From Coturnix japonica (taxonomy: Eukaryota > Chordata > Aves > Galliformes > Phasianidae), in NCBI RefSeq assembly GCF_001577835.2, contig NC_029518.1:88580979-88644978 (forward strand): DNA of 64,000 nt. Direction: 5' to 3'. Position numbers and translations under genes: made by a program. The notes under the pieces were generated by a model. The model ran no database searches. It saw nothing but the letters and a program-made list of their open reading frames with translations, and was not told the origin of the DNA. Shown one piece after another: positions 38,601 through 50,100 of the stretch (its first letter is position 1; the number at the start of each line of letters is the position of its first letter).

Positions 38601-41391
38601 TGAATAGTCCTTTCCCTTCTTTATTTTTTTCCCAGCAACTGGACTCAGTTTCCACACATTCTTCTCAGTTTTCTCATTCTTTTATGGTTTTGTTTACCAG
38701 ACATAATGGTAACAGATGGTATGAATCAACCTTGCTGTTTAGACTAGATCAGTCTCATTTTAGCTAACATCCATAAACAGTTTTATGGAGCAGGTTGAGG
38801 AGCTTTTTTATTTCTCTACCTCCTATTATATCAGCCTCTGCCAAGTATTTGCTGACAGCAATAGCACTTGTGCTCCCTGAACTTCTTCCTGAGCAGTACC
38901 TTAGAAATCAGTGCCTTGTTTCTGGCAGCTTTAATTTTGTGCTTTATTATTCCTAGCCAAGGAGGTGTAATGCTTAGGTTGCAAAATACTGAGAAAGTAC
39001 ATACTTCTTTCTCTTCTAAATGAAAAACTCCGCTCTTGTTTTTAGTAAGGTACGTGCTAACAGCCATACGCTGAACACTTGGCTAACAGCATGGCAGTGG
39101 CAGAGCTTCCTTCCTTTTCTCTGTGCTTTACAGAACTTGTGCACATTCATCAGTGCCGCGAGTAAGCTCGCTCAGCTGCGGTGCCTCTGGCAGACCAAAG
39201 ATTCCGGACAAGTGAGCGCCTTGACCTGGAGCATGTCTGCGTACACCTGTGCAAGTAAGCCATGAAGGGCGCGTTGTTTGAAGCCGTGTCTGCTTCTAAT
39301 CCCATCAGTAGGTCTTTGGTCAACCATAGCGGATAAAAATCTTGTGCAGTTTCACGTAGTGCTGCCTGCTGAGGCACAGATACCACGCGGTCAGTCAAGT
39401 GTCATCACTGATACCAGCTCGGTCACTGCGCCACTTTGATTTAGGAGACATGCAGGAAGAATTAATGCAACCTGATGCAGGTGAAGTGCTTGAAGGGAGT
39501 GCCTTTATGAAGGAAAGATTTCAGTGTTCTGGCACTTAGTAATTGATCAGCAGTGACCCAGTGAGAAAAGCTGCTCCCTTTTGCTGTTACGTAGACGAAG
39601 AGTGCTAATTATTCTGAAAAGCCATTTACAAATACATGCTTTATTGCTGAATGCCTTTAACTCCATGTCTACATGTAAATGCTTCTTTTAATAAATTAGA
39701 ACAAAAAATGTATCAAGAACACTGAGCAGCCACCATAAACACTTCTACAGCTGTTTATCAGAGGTGCCTTCATGAAACTTCATCTATTCAAACTATAAAA
39801 CATGCTGCTCCTGGATCTGTTTCCCTGTGAAACCCGTGTTTTTAAGTCAGTCAGTAGAAGTTGTGGTCTGTCAGCTGAGCAGTGGCAGTAGTCTTTATAA
39901 ATGGTTTTAGCTTCCTACATATGCAAAGTATTTAATGTTAGATTTGTCGTGGGAAGGGAAGCTTAATTGCTCATGTTTGCAGAGACCTAAAAGCATGCGT
40001 GTGAACACTCACAATGGCTTAGTCATGCTAACAAGATTGTGGGTGTAACCCACTATCAGCTGCAGCATGAGGGGAGAACTGAAGGAGAAATGGTGACCTC
40101 TGACTGCCTGCAGTTCAGGGAAATAATATTTTTATATCACAAGTGACTTTGCAATTAAAGCAGGGCCTCTAGTACAACACTGTTCAGCTCTGAGAGCTTG
40201 ATCGCTGAGGTTAAAACAGCGAGGAGTGGATGCGCTAAAAGTGGAAGTGTTTATATGGTGTATATTTTCATGCCAGAATATCCTCTGTTGCAGAACACGG
40301 GCTTCAGCAGTGTTTGGAAGTTGTAAGCATGTTCTATGTTGTCCACTAATAATCATTCCTTCATTTTACAGCAAGAATATTTACGACTGTAATGACTACA
40401 AATGATCTGATAGGTGAGTATGGGAATGGCTTCCCTTTCCAGGGAACAGCTGCCTTGGTAGTGTAAAAGCTTAAAATATATAATTTGCATCTAATTAAAT
40501 TATGAAGAACATTTGTTTAACAGCTTCTTACTGCCCTGGGGGAAAAGCATGATGCTGACAAAACTGATAGATCTAAAAGAGTACAGCACATATTATCGAT
40601 ATGTTGTTCAACATCAAGAGCTGGTGGGTGTAAGAACAGCAACAGAATCACCTGGTACTTTCTGTGTTGAGTCTTTGTTCCAATTCAGAGCTGATTCTGC
40701 AACAGAAATGAGTCGAGTGGATTTTTTAAGCAGCCCTCTGCAGCACAGTAAGGCTCCACTTTTACAAGCAGTTAAAGTGGCTCTTTCACTGGAAAAGGAA
40801 ATGCCCCTTTCGGTTCCTTATTCCTTCCCCATCCCACTTGCTTACCACCTGGGTAGGAGATGGTGGGGCCGTGCAGTTTGCAGGATCACCAAAAGAATGG
40901 CTAAGAACACATGCAGAAGTATAACCTGGGTCAGCTGTCAAGCCCAACTTACCCACAGCTGCTTAGAAGCCAGAGAGGTATTCTGGGGGGGAGGAGAGAA
41001 GGGAGAAAAGCGCTGTCTTTTCTTGAAAGAGCCATAAAACTGGATCCCTCATTTCAGATAGCCCTCACAGACACTCAGTGCTTTCAGTGCCCTGCTCTGC
41101 TGCGCTTGAGAACTTCTGGGTTCCTAAAGGTGCTCACTGAGCTCATTCTTCTGGGTTCCTAAAGGTGCTCGCTGAGCTCATTGAAAGGAAAGCAGCAATC
41201 TGCACACCAGGGCAGGTGCACAGAAAACGCATCTGCTGAAAATGACCGCAGATGAGTTTTTGGAATGACGCTTAACGTGAGTTGTTTGTTTTTCCTTTGT
41301 AGTTCTCATCCGTTTCATAATCATGCTCATTCTCAATGTTTGGGTCACAGTCACAATTCTGCACTATAGGAGAACTAAAAAGACTAATTAG
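35402..41391 (+). CDS. SLC66A3: SLC66A3 (PQLC3), PQ-loop membrane protein, whole gene
   Basis: Seven exons: 35402-35544, 36619-36701, 37173-37242, 37822-37879, 39134-39254, 40372-40413, 41303-41391. They join in phase to 201 codons plus stop; human SLC66A3 is recalled as 202 aa. The protein is hydrophobic with about seven membrane segments. The first PQ-loop lies in exon 1 ([11 protein letters not shown]23-Q24). The second, in exon 5, is degenerate ([10 protein letters not shown]), with Ala in place of Pro. SLC66 relatives include lysosomal amino-acid exporters, but I know of no firmly established substrate for SLC66A3. The CpG-rich promoter suggests broad expression. It converges with ROCK2, as in human. 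Confidence 0.93.
35618..35745 (+). repeat. CR1 LINE fragment in SLC66A3 intron 1
   Basis: Diverged CR1 3' part: GAGCTGTGGGTGCCCCATCC, GGGCAGCCTGAGCTGGTGG, ATGGCAGGGGTTG, ending near CATCCTGTGATCCTAAGATG. Confidence 0.8.
36190..36366 (+). repeat. CR1 LINE fragment in SLC66A3 intron 1
   Basis: CR1 segment with GACAGATTCTTTAGCAGG, GAGGCACTGGAACAGGTTGC and ATGCCCCATCACTGGAGAC. The final 3' tail is missing, so this copy is truncated at both ends. Confidence 0.88.
36619..36701 (+). CDS. SLC66A3: SLC66A3 coding exon 2
   Basis: The acceptor is CTTTCTGTCCAG|. Encodes [20 protein letters not shown] and YPIIIAQ; donor CACAAG|GTAATC. Matches the human FLRYQ...TYLEYPILIAQ block. Confidence 0.95.
37173..37242 (+). 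CDS. SLC66A3: SLC66A3 coding exon 3
   Basis: The acceptor is TTATTTATTTCAG|. Encodes [20 protein letters not shown] then YAV and two further bases. The donor placed at AC|GTATCC is the only nearby GT that keeps phase with exon 4; the 3' boundary is less certain than the rest. Confidence 0.85.
37243..39133 (+). other. SLC66A3 introns 3 and 4
   Basis: Intronic sequence around the small exon 4. The hydrophobic frame just past exon 3 (37233-37439) overlaps intron sequence and does not match the family. Confidence 0.7.
37822..37879 (+). CDS. SLC66A3: SLC66A3 coding exon 4
   Basis: 58 nt encoding [19 protein letters not shown], matching human SSWFILALQKWIIDLAM; donor ATG|GTAAGT. The acceptor (GCTGTAAG|GTTCTG) has a poor pyrimidine tract, and the exon contains a G7 run. 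The result is one residue longer than human at this junction, so the 5' edge is provisional. Confidence 0.82.
39134..39254 (+). CDS. SLC66A3: SLC66A3 coding exon 5
   Basis: The acceptor is GCTTTACAG|. Encodes [20 protein letters not shown], then [20 protein letters not shown], closely matching human. This is the second, degenerate PQ-loop. Donor GCAA|GTAAGC. Confidence 0.96.
40372..40413 (+). CDS. SLC66A3: SLC66A3 coding exon 6 (42 nt)
   Basis: The acceptor is CATTTTACAG|. Encodes [14 protein letters not shown] with one base carried over; donor ATAG|GTGAGT. Confidence 0.93.
41113..41182. repeat. 35-bp tandem duplication
   Basis: Two adjacent copies of a 35-bp unit (41113-41147 and 41148-41182) starting CTTCTGGGTTCCTAAAGG and differing at one base (CTCACTG versus CTCGCTG). 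Near identity implies a recent duplication. Confidence 0.95.
41303..41391 (+). CDS. SLC66A3: SLC66A3 coding exon 7 and stop
   Basis: The acceptor is TTCCTTTGTAG|. Encodes the last membrane segment ([20 protein letters not shown]) and the basic tail HYRRTKKTN, ending at TAG 41389-41391. Confidence 0.96.
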
Positions 41392-41474
41392 AAGATGCTC
41401 ATCAGCATACGGTGTGAAAAGAAGGGAAAAGGAAACTGATATGGTTAAACAGCAGAAAAAAAAAGCCGAGGAAA

Positions 41475-41717
41475 GGTAGAAAGGGGAGATTTAAACTGGA
41501 TATAAGGGAAAAGGTGTTTTACCATCAGGGTGGTGAGGCACTGGCACAGGTTGCCCAGAGGGGTGGTGGGTATCCCATTGTTGGAGGCACCCAAGGTCAG
41601 GCTGGACAGGGCTGTGAGCACCTGATGGAGCTGTGGGTGTCCCTGCTTGTTGCTGGGAGTGGGACCAGATCGCCTTCAAGGCTTCCTTCCAACTCAAACC
41701 ATTCTGCTTCTATGAAG
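41475..41717 (+). repeat. CR1 LINE 3' end in the SLC66A3 3' flank/UTR
   Basis: Full CR1 3' end (GGTGGTGAGGCACTGGCACA, GGTTGCCCAGAGG, AAGGTCAGGCTGGACAGGG, TTCCTTCCAACTC, ATTCTGCTTCTATGA) starting about 85 bp after the SLC66A3 stop. It is probably transcribed as part of the 3' UTR. Confidence 0.92.
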
Positions 41718-43098
41718 CGCTCTCTCTTAAGCCTAGTATTTATCCCTAGATGTATTTAGTGCAGTTCTGCTTATTTTCACATAGAAATAATTTTGATAAG
41801 ATACTTAATTTAGGCAGCACACTTTCATTGGTTATTTGAGGCAAGTTTCCTTGATAACCGCTTTTTCTCTGGATTCTTTTTTAGTAAAGGAACAAGGTAT
41901 TTGTATTTAGACATGTATGTGTTCTCATATCACTTGAGTACTTTCTGGTTACGTATTAGCAATTGCTTTCAGTTATACAAATTCAAGAGAACTTTGTGGC
42001 AGCGGATCTGCTCTTCTGTCTACATCTGCTGCCAGTTTGAAAACAGCAGGTCCTTCTTTTTATTGCGAGCAACTCAGGTAGTTAGTCATTAAGTACCTGT
42101 ATTTTAGCATGGAGAAAATCTGAGCAAAGGCCCGATTCAGAATATATTTCTAAATGAATTTAACGAAGTCAGGGATCCAGCTGAGACTGCAGCACTTGAG
42201 CTGTACATTCACACAGCTGATACAGGATATCTGGAGTCACTTCCATACAGACAGTTTTTATTATGATAAAAACAAAAACAACCACATGATCTTTTTCAAC
42301 CTAAGCTCTCCATCACTGAACATACTGTTTTGGGAGCAGCAGTAACTGGAAGGTATGGAGAATAATGAGACTGATTGGGAGTTAATTCTGCTCCAAGCGA
42401 GGCTCCTGCAGTGATGCCCAGTCTCCATATGCAGTCTGTACTGACTGTGGCCCATCTACACACTGTGATGCATTGAACCAAACCAGTCTCCAGTGGTTAT
42501 CAGATTTTGGATGATACTACAATATGCTTTATTACTTTTTAACCTGTCCTGAAGAATTTAAAGACTCAAGTTGAATTTTTACTTTGGAGATTCCTACTGG
42601 TTTTAGTTGGTATATTTAAAAAGGGAAAAGGATGTTCTTGAAAACTTTTAGCAGGAGATTTTACTTTTGGAAGAGGTACTTTTCCAACGCAAGGTTAGAG
42701 CAGGAACCACAAACACAGTAACCACTGATGTCTCAATAGATTCTCCAAAATGAGATGTGCCTTCTCAGTAGAGTTCTTACACTATCACTGCTGATTGGCA
42801 TGCTAAAAAAAAAGGAGCTTGTGATCCTGGCAGGCTTGCAAACTGTGGGAAGACTCATTGACTGCATTTGAGTCAGGTTTTCCTTGCAACATGTTGAATC
42901 ACTGGGATGTTACGGAGCAGCGGGATCTGCAAAAGCAGGTCTTTCCGCCAGCAGTCGTTCAGCAAGCAGAGACTTTTGCTGTCTGAAACGAAGCTGCTTT
43001 GCCAGCTGTGATTCTGGGGAGAGAAGCAGTGGAAAGAGGTATGTCTGTCTGTGGACATATCTAATTTTGTATATCTATCTCACATTATTGAGAGGAAA

Positions 43099-43104
43099 AA
43101 TAAA
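43099..43104 (+). promoter_or_regulatory. Candidate poly-A signal for SLC66A3
   Basis: First canonical AATAAA that I find on the plus strand after the stop, about 1.7 kb downstream; another lies near 43270. A shorter UTR using a variant hexamer cannot be excluded. Confidence 0.4.
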
Positions 43105-43109
43105 ACATG

Positions 43110-46100
43110 AGGCTTTTTTGCTGCTTTAGTAAAGTATATGAATACTTTTAAGTTTCTCTGTTGGTTGAGAGAATAATACTAAATAGTTTGCTACTGATTT
43201 TACTGAAGCTATCTGAAATATCTAACTAATTTGGTGGTAGGTGGCATGTAATGCATTTTCCAGGTCATACTAATAAATGTCATTTTTCATGATTGATTAA
43301 TGTCATTCTTGTCATGAGTTTTTATTGTGTTTTTATTCTGAGTCCTTTCATGAGAAGAGAACAAGTTGTTCATTACAGGTAAGAAATGGGCATCCTTCAC
43401 CTTAAACCTTAATGTTCAGAGCATCAGGCCATACATCAGTCAACCTGTACAATGCAGAGGCCCAGCACCTTACGGGAACAAAGCACACATCTCTTACCTG
43501 TTTTTTAATACGTTTTAATAGAGAAAGCTTTGTGTAGAGTTAAAACCCAGTTATTGTCTTTCAATCTCCTGGGTGATGCTGTAAGAAAATTGAAACCACT
43601 TTCAGTTCGATCATCAGCCCTTCCTGTTTTTCCATCATAAAACGTTGGAAATGCATTTAAGATCAGTAGTTCTTCAAAACATACTTGATGTATTGGAGGG
43701 TAAATCTTTGTGAGAAACAAAGGAAAGAAACAGTTGGGTAAACGATGAGCTTGGGTAATTCTATGGACTTTTGAAAGCTGGCCCATGAGTTCTCACTCAA
43801 GCTGTGTGGGATATGAAACAGATCAGAAGGAGGTGGTGGTAGATGGACATATGTACTTTTCTTTTTCTGTTTTTTGGGGGTGGTTTTGGTTGGTTGGTTG
43901 GTTTTTTGCTCGCAGAGAATAATTTTTTGTTGTGAAGTAGAAGTGTGGTCAAGTCCTGGGCAAGCACCATACAAGCACAGATCCTGTGGTCTTCTGTCTA
44001 TCTGTAAACCATAATCTTCTCAGATAGATAGCTGGATTAAAGGCAGTAGCTTTAGACAAAAGAGATGAGGAGGATAAATCTTGTTAAACTTGTCACTCCG
44101 TGGTTGTTGGGGTGGGTGCAAGCAAGTTGTTCACTGCACAGTGCAGCAGCCGGCCCAGAGCAAACAGGGAAAGCAGCTCAGATCTGTTTATTGTTTGAAA
44201 GGAAGTAAGCAGCTTCTGTCTGCAGGGGTGAAGGTCATACTTCTCCACCTGCAGATCCTGCTGAAGTGCTGAATCACCTTCACAGCATCAGGTGACAACA
44301 CGTTCATAGGGTAACATCGCTTTCTCTGGCGATGGAGGCAACATTCCATAAGCAGCACATGAAATGTTGCCTCCATCGCTATTAATGGTCCAACAGTCTC
44401 CCAGTATGCCATTCAAGAAAGCTTTTGGATTGGAGGTAAAATCCAAATGTAATGATCCTATGTAATGAAATTTAAGGGGATATCCTAAGTACAATTTAAA
44501 TATTTGTCATAATTTGGTTCACATCCTGTTTTTCTGTTGTTGGGGGCTGGAATTTATCCAGCTCAGCAGAGCTACCTTAAACTGCGAGTAGACTAAACAA
44601 GTGCTTCCTTACATTATGTGGTATTATTTATTCACAGGAAGAGCACTTGAACAGGGCTGAAATCTTGTTTTATCTGTCAGCTATTCTGGAAATGAAAGAA
44701 CAGAACCTGCACTAGTCTCAGCATGGCAAGAAGAGCGAGCTAATAATGATTAAAATTGAATAGTAACATGGTTCCATGCTAAAAAACGATTTTACTTACC
44801 ACCTTGTTGAAACTGGAAGTCTTCAGTATTCATTCCCTCTTGGGGATGCAGGCCAGTTCTGCTTTTGGAGGCTTCAGTCAGCAGTACCAAAGCACTGACC
44901 TGTCTCACACCTTACCAGAGGTGTCAATGGAAGTGCATGCTTTCTATGCCTCAGTGTCCTGTTACGTAAATCACATGGTCAGGACTCTACTGAAGCATAA
45001 ATTGAGCTTGTGCAAAGCACGTTTTTATGACTGTCAAAATACTTCAGCTTCCGCGTTTCCAAATCCTGGCAAGAACTGTGGTCTATATCACGTTTTACAT
45101 ACAGCATCAGCCACGCTAAGAAGAGCAGGAAGTACCAAGTTGTGTTGCAGCATGCTTGGTGCTCGATCTGGCATGGCTGTAAGGGGCTGAGCTTTGGCAG
45201 GAGCCACTGGAACTATGGAAGTGCAGCACACAACCAGGACAGACGTGGAAGTTTACTTTCAGGAAGGCCTTTGTGACAGCTGACACACACTGCTCAGACA
45301 GGGTCTTCTGTGCAGATGAGTTCCTGGATGGAAACCAAACAGCAACTTCTCTGTGTATGTCTTGAGCTGCCGACTTCCAGTTTGACCCCTGATTTTTTCA
45401 GAAGGTTAATCTGCAGCCTGGCTGTATACTTGGCTGTATCTGTATACTCTTGTGAAACGACAGGACTTGCAATAAGATAATTTTTATAGATAAAATCAGC
45501 CGGGCCATAAAAACGTCCTGTTTGCTGCAACAGCCCTGTTACAAAAATAAACTGTATGAAGCATCCAGTCCGTGATATTCTTCTCTCCCCAGAGTTTTAA
45601 ATGGTTCCAATGGCCAAATGACCTCCACATTACAGTGCAACATTGCTCACATGGTTCATTTCTTTTGGGACATAACTGCATGTAGGAGAACTGCGGAACG
45701 CTACAGTATTTTCATCCCAAGAGGCACTGGAAACTCAAGAGACTGGGTCTTGAGGTCCCTGTTCTAAGGAGGCCTTGCTTTGCGGGAGAAGTCCAACCAG
45801 CAGATCTCCTGTGCTCCTGTTCAGCCCCTATCATTCTACAATAGCTTCTCAATACAGCCTGCTGTATGCGTAGCCAGTAACTTTTTCTGTAAGTACAGAA
45901 CGTATAAACTGTACTGCAGGGATTCACAATAGATGAGGGCAGGATGCGCAGAGGAAGTGAAACAGATCCAAACCAGTACATGATGGACTGCAAACCAATT
46001 CCACCGAGTATGCCCCTCTTCCCCACACAGCCTCTGCTTGGATTTGCCTTTCCCAGTAGTTTCCTATGCATTTCAATACTTCAATTAATTACCAGCTTGT

Positions 46101-46114
46101 CAAGTTCAGGAACT
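43110..46114. other. Intergenic between convergent SLC66A3 and ROCK2
   Basis: No gene recognised. Contains the 17-bp hairpin at 44329-44379. The 128-codon frame at 44804-45190 and the 119-codon minus frame at 45712-46071 resemble nothing I know. Confidence 0.5.
44329..44379. repeat. 17-bp perfect inverted repeat (hairpin)
   Basis: Arm 44329-44345 (GCGATGGAGGCAACATT) and its exact complement at 44363-44379 are separated by a 17-nt loop. One G-T and one T-A pair could extend the stem outward. Strikingly perfect for non-coding DNA; origin unknown. Confidence 0.95.
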
Positions 46115-47133
46115 ACTTTACCTTACTCAAATAGTTTATTTAAAAATATATATATAATATTCTCCAATTCAGAAAAGGATAGAACTTCCCACAATGTAAC
46201 ATTTTTTAATATATAAAATATTTATGCATTCAGTCAATGGAAACAGTTTTACTGTATACATTTTTAATGTTGTACTCTACGCAAATCTGCTTGACCTAGA
46301 AATATACCGTACTTCTGTAAATCCAAACAAGCAGGGAAAAAACACTGTAGCTGTGCGTTGGGTTATAATACCTAAAGAGAAATGATACGAAAGATTTAGG
46401 GCTGGATTTAAGAACCCACAAACAACGTTTTACTTCGCGAGTGCATAAATAGAAGACTGAATACATTCTGGCTCTGTTAAGCTGAACTGCAATTACAAAA
46501 TGCAAATATATTTATTCATTTTCAGCATTTCAGTGTTTCCAAGTCCGCCGTTCATGATAGTGTTAAATAAATCATGGTCCTATCCTTCCAAACATTTCAA
46601 CACTCTTTAAAAAAAAAAACAAAAACAAACAAACAAAACTTTAAAGTGAAATGTCCTCCTTCATTGAAGTGTTAGATCATATTTTAAATTACTGCACTCC
46701 CACACAATAGTTTATATATATATATATATTTTAAATATATATATATATTTATATATATAAAGAGACCAAATAGGAGACTACATTTTTTACTGTCAATATG
46801 TAGAACACAGCATACTGCAGTTGTATAAAACATGCATTTTCTGGGATAATGATGAACGCATCATGAATGAGTCCACATCATAAACTCTATTTTTTTGTAC
46901 AAATCTGAAGTAAAAAAAGAAAGTCCGATGAAGTGCCTCTGAGGCCCTTTATTCCCAGCTATCAGTTCTCAAAACACACTACTGGAATATTTCCCTATGC
47001 CTACAGCTATGTGCTAGAGAACCAGATTGTACATTTTAAAATACACCTACAGTATGTCTTAAGTTTTCTTTAAAGTTTGCGACAGTTCTTGGGTGTTGTG
47101 TTGTGAAATGTAAAAAATAATCACAGATTCTCT

Positions 47134-47168
<35 letters not shown>

Positions 47169-50100
47169 CCCCCCCCAGGAATAAACACACATCTAGGAGA
47201 GTACGCAAAAACAAGGCAAAATGAAGTTTTCATAGCACTTAATGAGGGTTAATATAAGTCAATAACTATATTGAGGTTTGTAAGAAGGGCTGGATGAGCA
47301 GTTACATGTATTAAGCACGTGGTCTAGTAAGTCCATTCTTATCAGACACTTTTTGCAACCAACACTTCTCCACCCTCAAAACCAGTCGATATACATTCAA
47401 AGTAAGTTGACATTGATATATCTACTAGGTGTAAAAATAGTGCACTATTTTTTCTGCCACAAAGCAAAATTGCATCCTAAGAGCTGGTAAACTTCTTTTC
47501 CTTAAATACAGAGAATGGGCAAAAAAACTCAAAAAAAAAAAAAAAAAATTAAATTAAGGCAATTAGACAGGTAAAACAGGACTGCCCATGATGATGCAGC
47601 TGAAACTAGCATATACTTTGAACTAGCTGCTGAACACTGACATGCAGCTTCTGATAGACATGTATGAATGATATAAACTTCAACATTATGGCTTTATACA
47701 AGTGCATAGTTGCAACTGCAATAAGTAACGGTATCTGATTAATAAGCATAAAAAAATAAAGTGGAAAGATTTTTAAAACCCTCTTGCAGTATTACAGTAC
47801 AATATATATACACAGTATAATGGTCACTTCTTACAGATGCAGTCTATATCACTATGATGGATCATCCTCCTGTTCTCGCAGGCATGCTGGTGGCATCTTG
47901 ATGAAAGCTGAAAAGTCACTTTCTTCAGTTTAAATATTCACTCCTCTCAATCCTTTTATGAAATGTAGTGTATGTGTCTTGCTGAGAAAGCTTTTGTGGA
48001 ACAGAATTTAAAAGGTTACTTAACATATCCTTTTACTATTTACCAGCCATTCCTCGTTTGATCAGTCATTTGGGGCAATACAGGAAAACCCTCAGAGATT
48101 AGTAATTTATATTGCAGCAAAAATGTAAACCTCTGATATATATAGCACAATCTCTCAGGAAAATATATATTTTTAATATATTTTGAGATATGTTTCAGTC
48201 TTGCTGTAACAGGAAGAAAATTATCACCTTGAGTTGCGTCTGCGCTCATGGAAAGCGGTTAGCTGGAAGAGAAGCAGAAAGTTTGGTCAGTACACACAAT
48301 GAATGAAAGTCTGACGAGAACATACTTCCTCAAAATCCTCCTTTAAGATGGCCTTATCAGCAAGCTTGGGAAAAAGTCATCCCTCTGCATTCAACAGCAT
48401 CGCTATTTAAGTATAGTACAACCTTACGCATTATAAGCCCAAAACAATTAACCCCCCTTGTAATATATGAGAGTAAAGTCCAAGTACATTCACGCTGTGT
48501 TTTTAAGGTAAGCCATGGGACGAATTAGATCAATAAAACAGCTGCATCTTTTCTAAAGCAGTCAAAGAAACCGCGCCACAGAAGCTGCAAAGCCTGTTTG
48601 TTTACGCAGTTTTATAAGGCATTGTTAGGTACCCAAAAAGCACAGCACTGCAAAGGAAAGCCAAGTCGAATTCATAGCACAGGTAGAAAAAGCAAAATGC
48701 GGAACTGTGATTTCATGTCTGCTAGCCATGGACATGTCAATTCACGTTAAAAGCTTAAGAAAAAAACTATCTGTAAATAGCAATTGTATTTTAGGTAAAT
48801 TCCAACTGTTACGACCTCCCTTTTAGCCTTTGGTAATTGTTTGCAGAGGTTAGCAGCATTAGCACTACAGATGAGCTACTACTCTGACAACAACAGATAC
48901 TTTCTTTGGGGCAGGCAGACATGAATTTTGAAGATCTAAAATTAGAGAAATAAGAACACTGAAAAGGCAAAAAATGCCGTTTTAATGAAAATGACTCCTT
49001 CCAAAAAATCTAACACCACAAAACAGAATCTCATTTTTACTGTGTAAAATCTCAAAATGAGATCTTGTACTTTTCTCTGCTTTGAGAAACAACATCCAAC
49101 ATAGCATGCTGTATTCAAAGGCAAACAAATCCATTCCTCACTATTTAGATTTACCCCTTATACTTCTTCAGAAATCAAAAACATCGTCATCATCATCATC
49201 ATCATCAATATCATCAACATCATCAAATGACCAATCCCAGTCTTTAAATGCCAGATCAAGTAATCTGCAACAGGAGGGTTGGATGTTTAATGTGTGTCAC
49301 ACTCCTACAAGAAGCTTCAAAATTCTATTTATTGTCACTATAACTTTTAAAATAACTGTCTTAACATTGGTGGGCTCCCTCCTTTGCCTGCTATGGAGTA
49401 TGAAGACTCAATTACTGTTTCGGGAGCCACAAGTATTGTATTTAAAGGAGATTAATCACAGAAATAAATTCTACAGAACACTTACCGTATTGCTTGTTTT
49501 CTGCCAAAATTTCAGTAGGAAAGACCAACACACACACTGCATAAAATTAGCTTGCTGTTTTGCTGCAGTTCTGTTGACCAACATGCAGCTTTATGCTCAC
49601 CTACCATCCCTTTCAGGTCTTTTGTCTTTCCAATAAAACCGAGTAATCTGCTTGATGTTGAATAGAACACCAAATTAAAGTGTCACTGAGCTCACAAATA
49701 CAGTGGGATTTTGCCATTTATCCTAAATACAGTAAGATTACCCTAGACAGATGTCCTATAGCCTCATTATTTTTACTGAGGCTATGCCAAAAAAGAAGAT
49801 GTATCGACTTGTTCTCTATGCATCGCTGCCCATGCTCCTACACAATGGAGAGGAGAGCAAATTATTTCAGCAAATGAGTCATTTCGCCTATTTTAGACAC
49901 TTATGCTGGGATGAATCATTGTCTAGAGGCATTCATCTTTCTGCTACTATAGAAGGATTTCAGAGGAACATCTGAAGTACTAACTTCTTAATGTACAGGC
50001 AATGAAACTCAATCTGGCCATTTTTCCAGTGCATTCAGGGTTGAATTCAGGATTACATGCCACCTATACCAATGCATCCATCCTCCTCCTTCTCTCACCA

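Larger units (their letters stand above)
39255..41302 (+). other. SLC66A3 introns 5 and 6
   Basis: Intronic. Contains a 174-codon open frame (40513-41037, TTG start) whose phase does not match the flanking exons, and a 35-bp tandem duplication at 41113-41182. Confidence 0.7.
46115..48258 (-). other. ROCK2: ROCK2 3' UTR
   Basis: About 2.1 kb of AT-rich sequence from the stop to a canonical AATAAA (minus strand, 46135-46140), with the cleavage site inferred about 20 nt beyond. It contains a G8A33 tract (plus strand T33C8 at 47136-47176), a TA repeat and several A-rich runs, consistent with a regulated UTR. Confidence 0.75.

Noticed and set aside
40513-41037. 174-codon plus-strand open frame in SLC66A3 intron 6, with a good acceptor (TTTAACAG at 40516-40523)
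   Set aside because: An exon starting at 40524 would need a two-base phase to use this frame, but exons 5 and 6 both leave one base; joined to exon 6 it stops after a few codons. No family resemblance.
45712-46071. 119-codon minus-strand frame just past the ROCK2 poly-A signal
   Set aside because: No domain, no splice context; probably chance.
49082-49636. 184-codon plus-strand frame with a Ser run
   Set aside because: The Ser run is the antisense reading of the GAT repeat in the candidate ROCK2 acidic exon; nothing else in it looks like protein.
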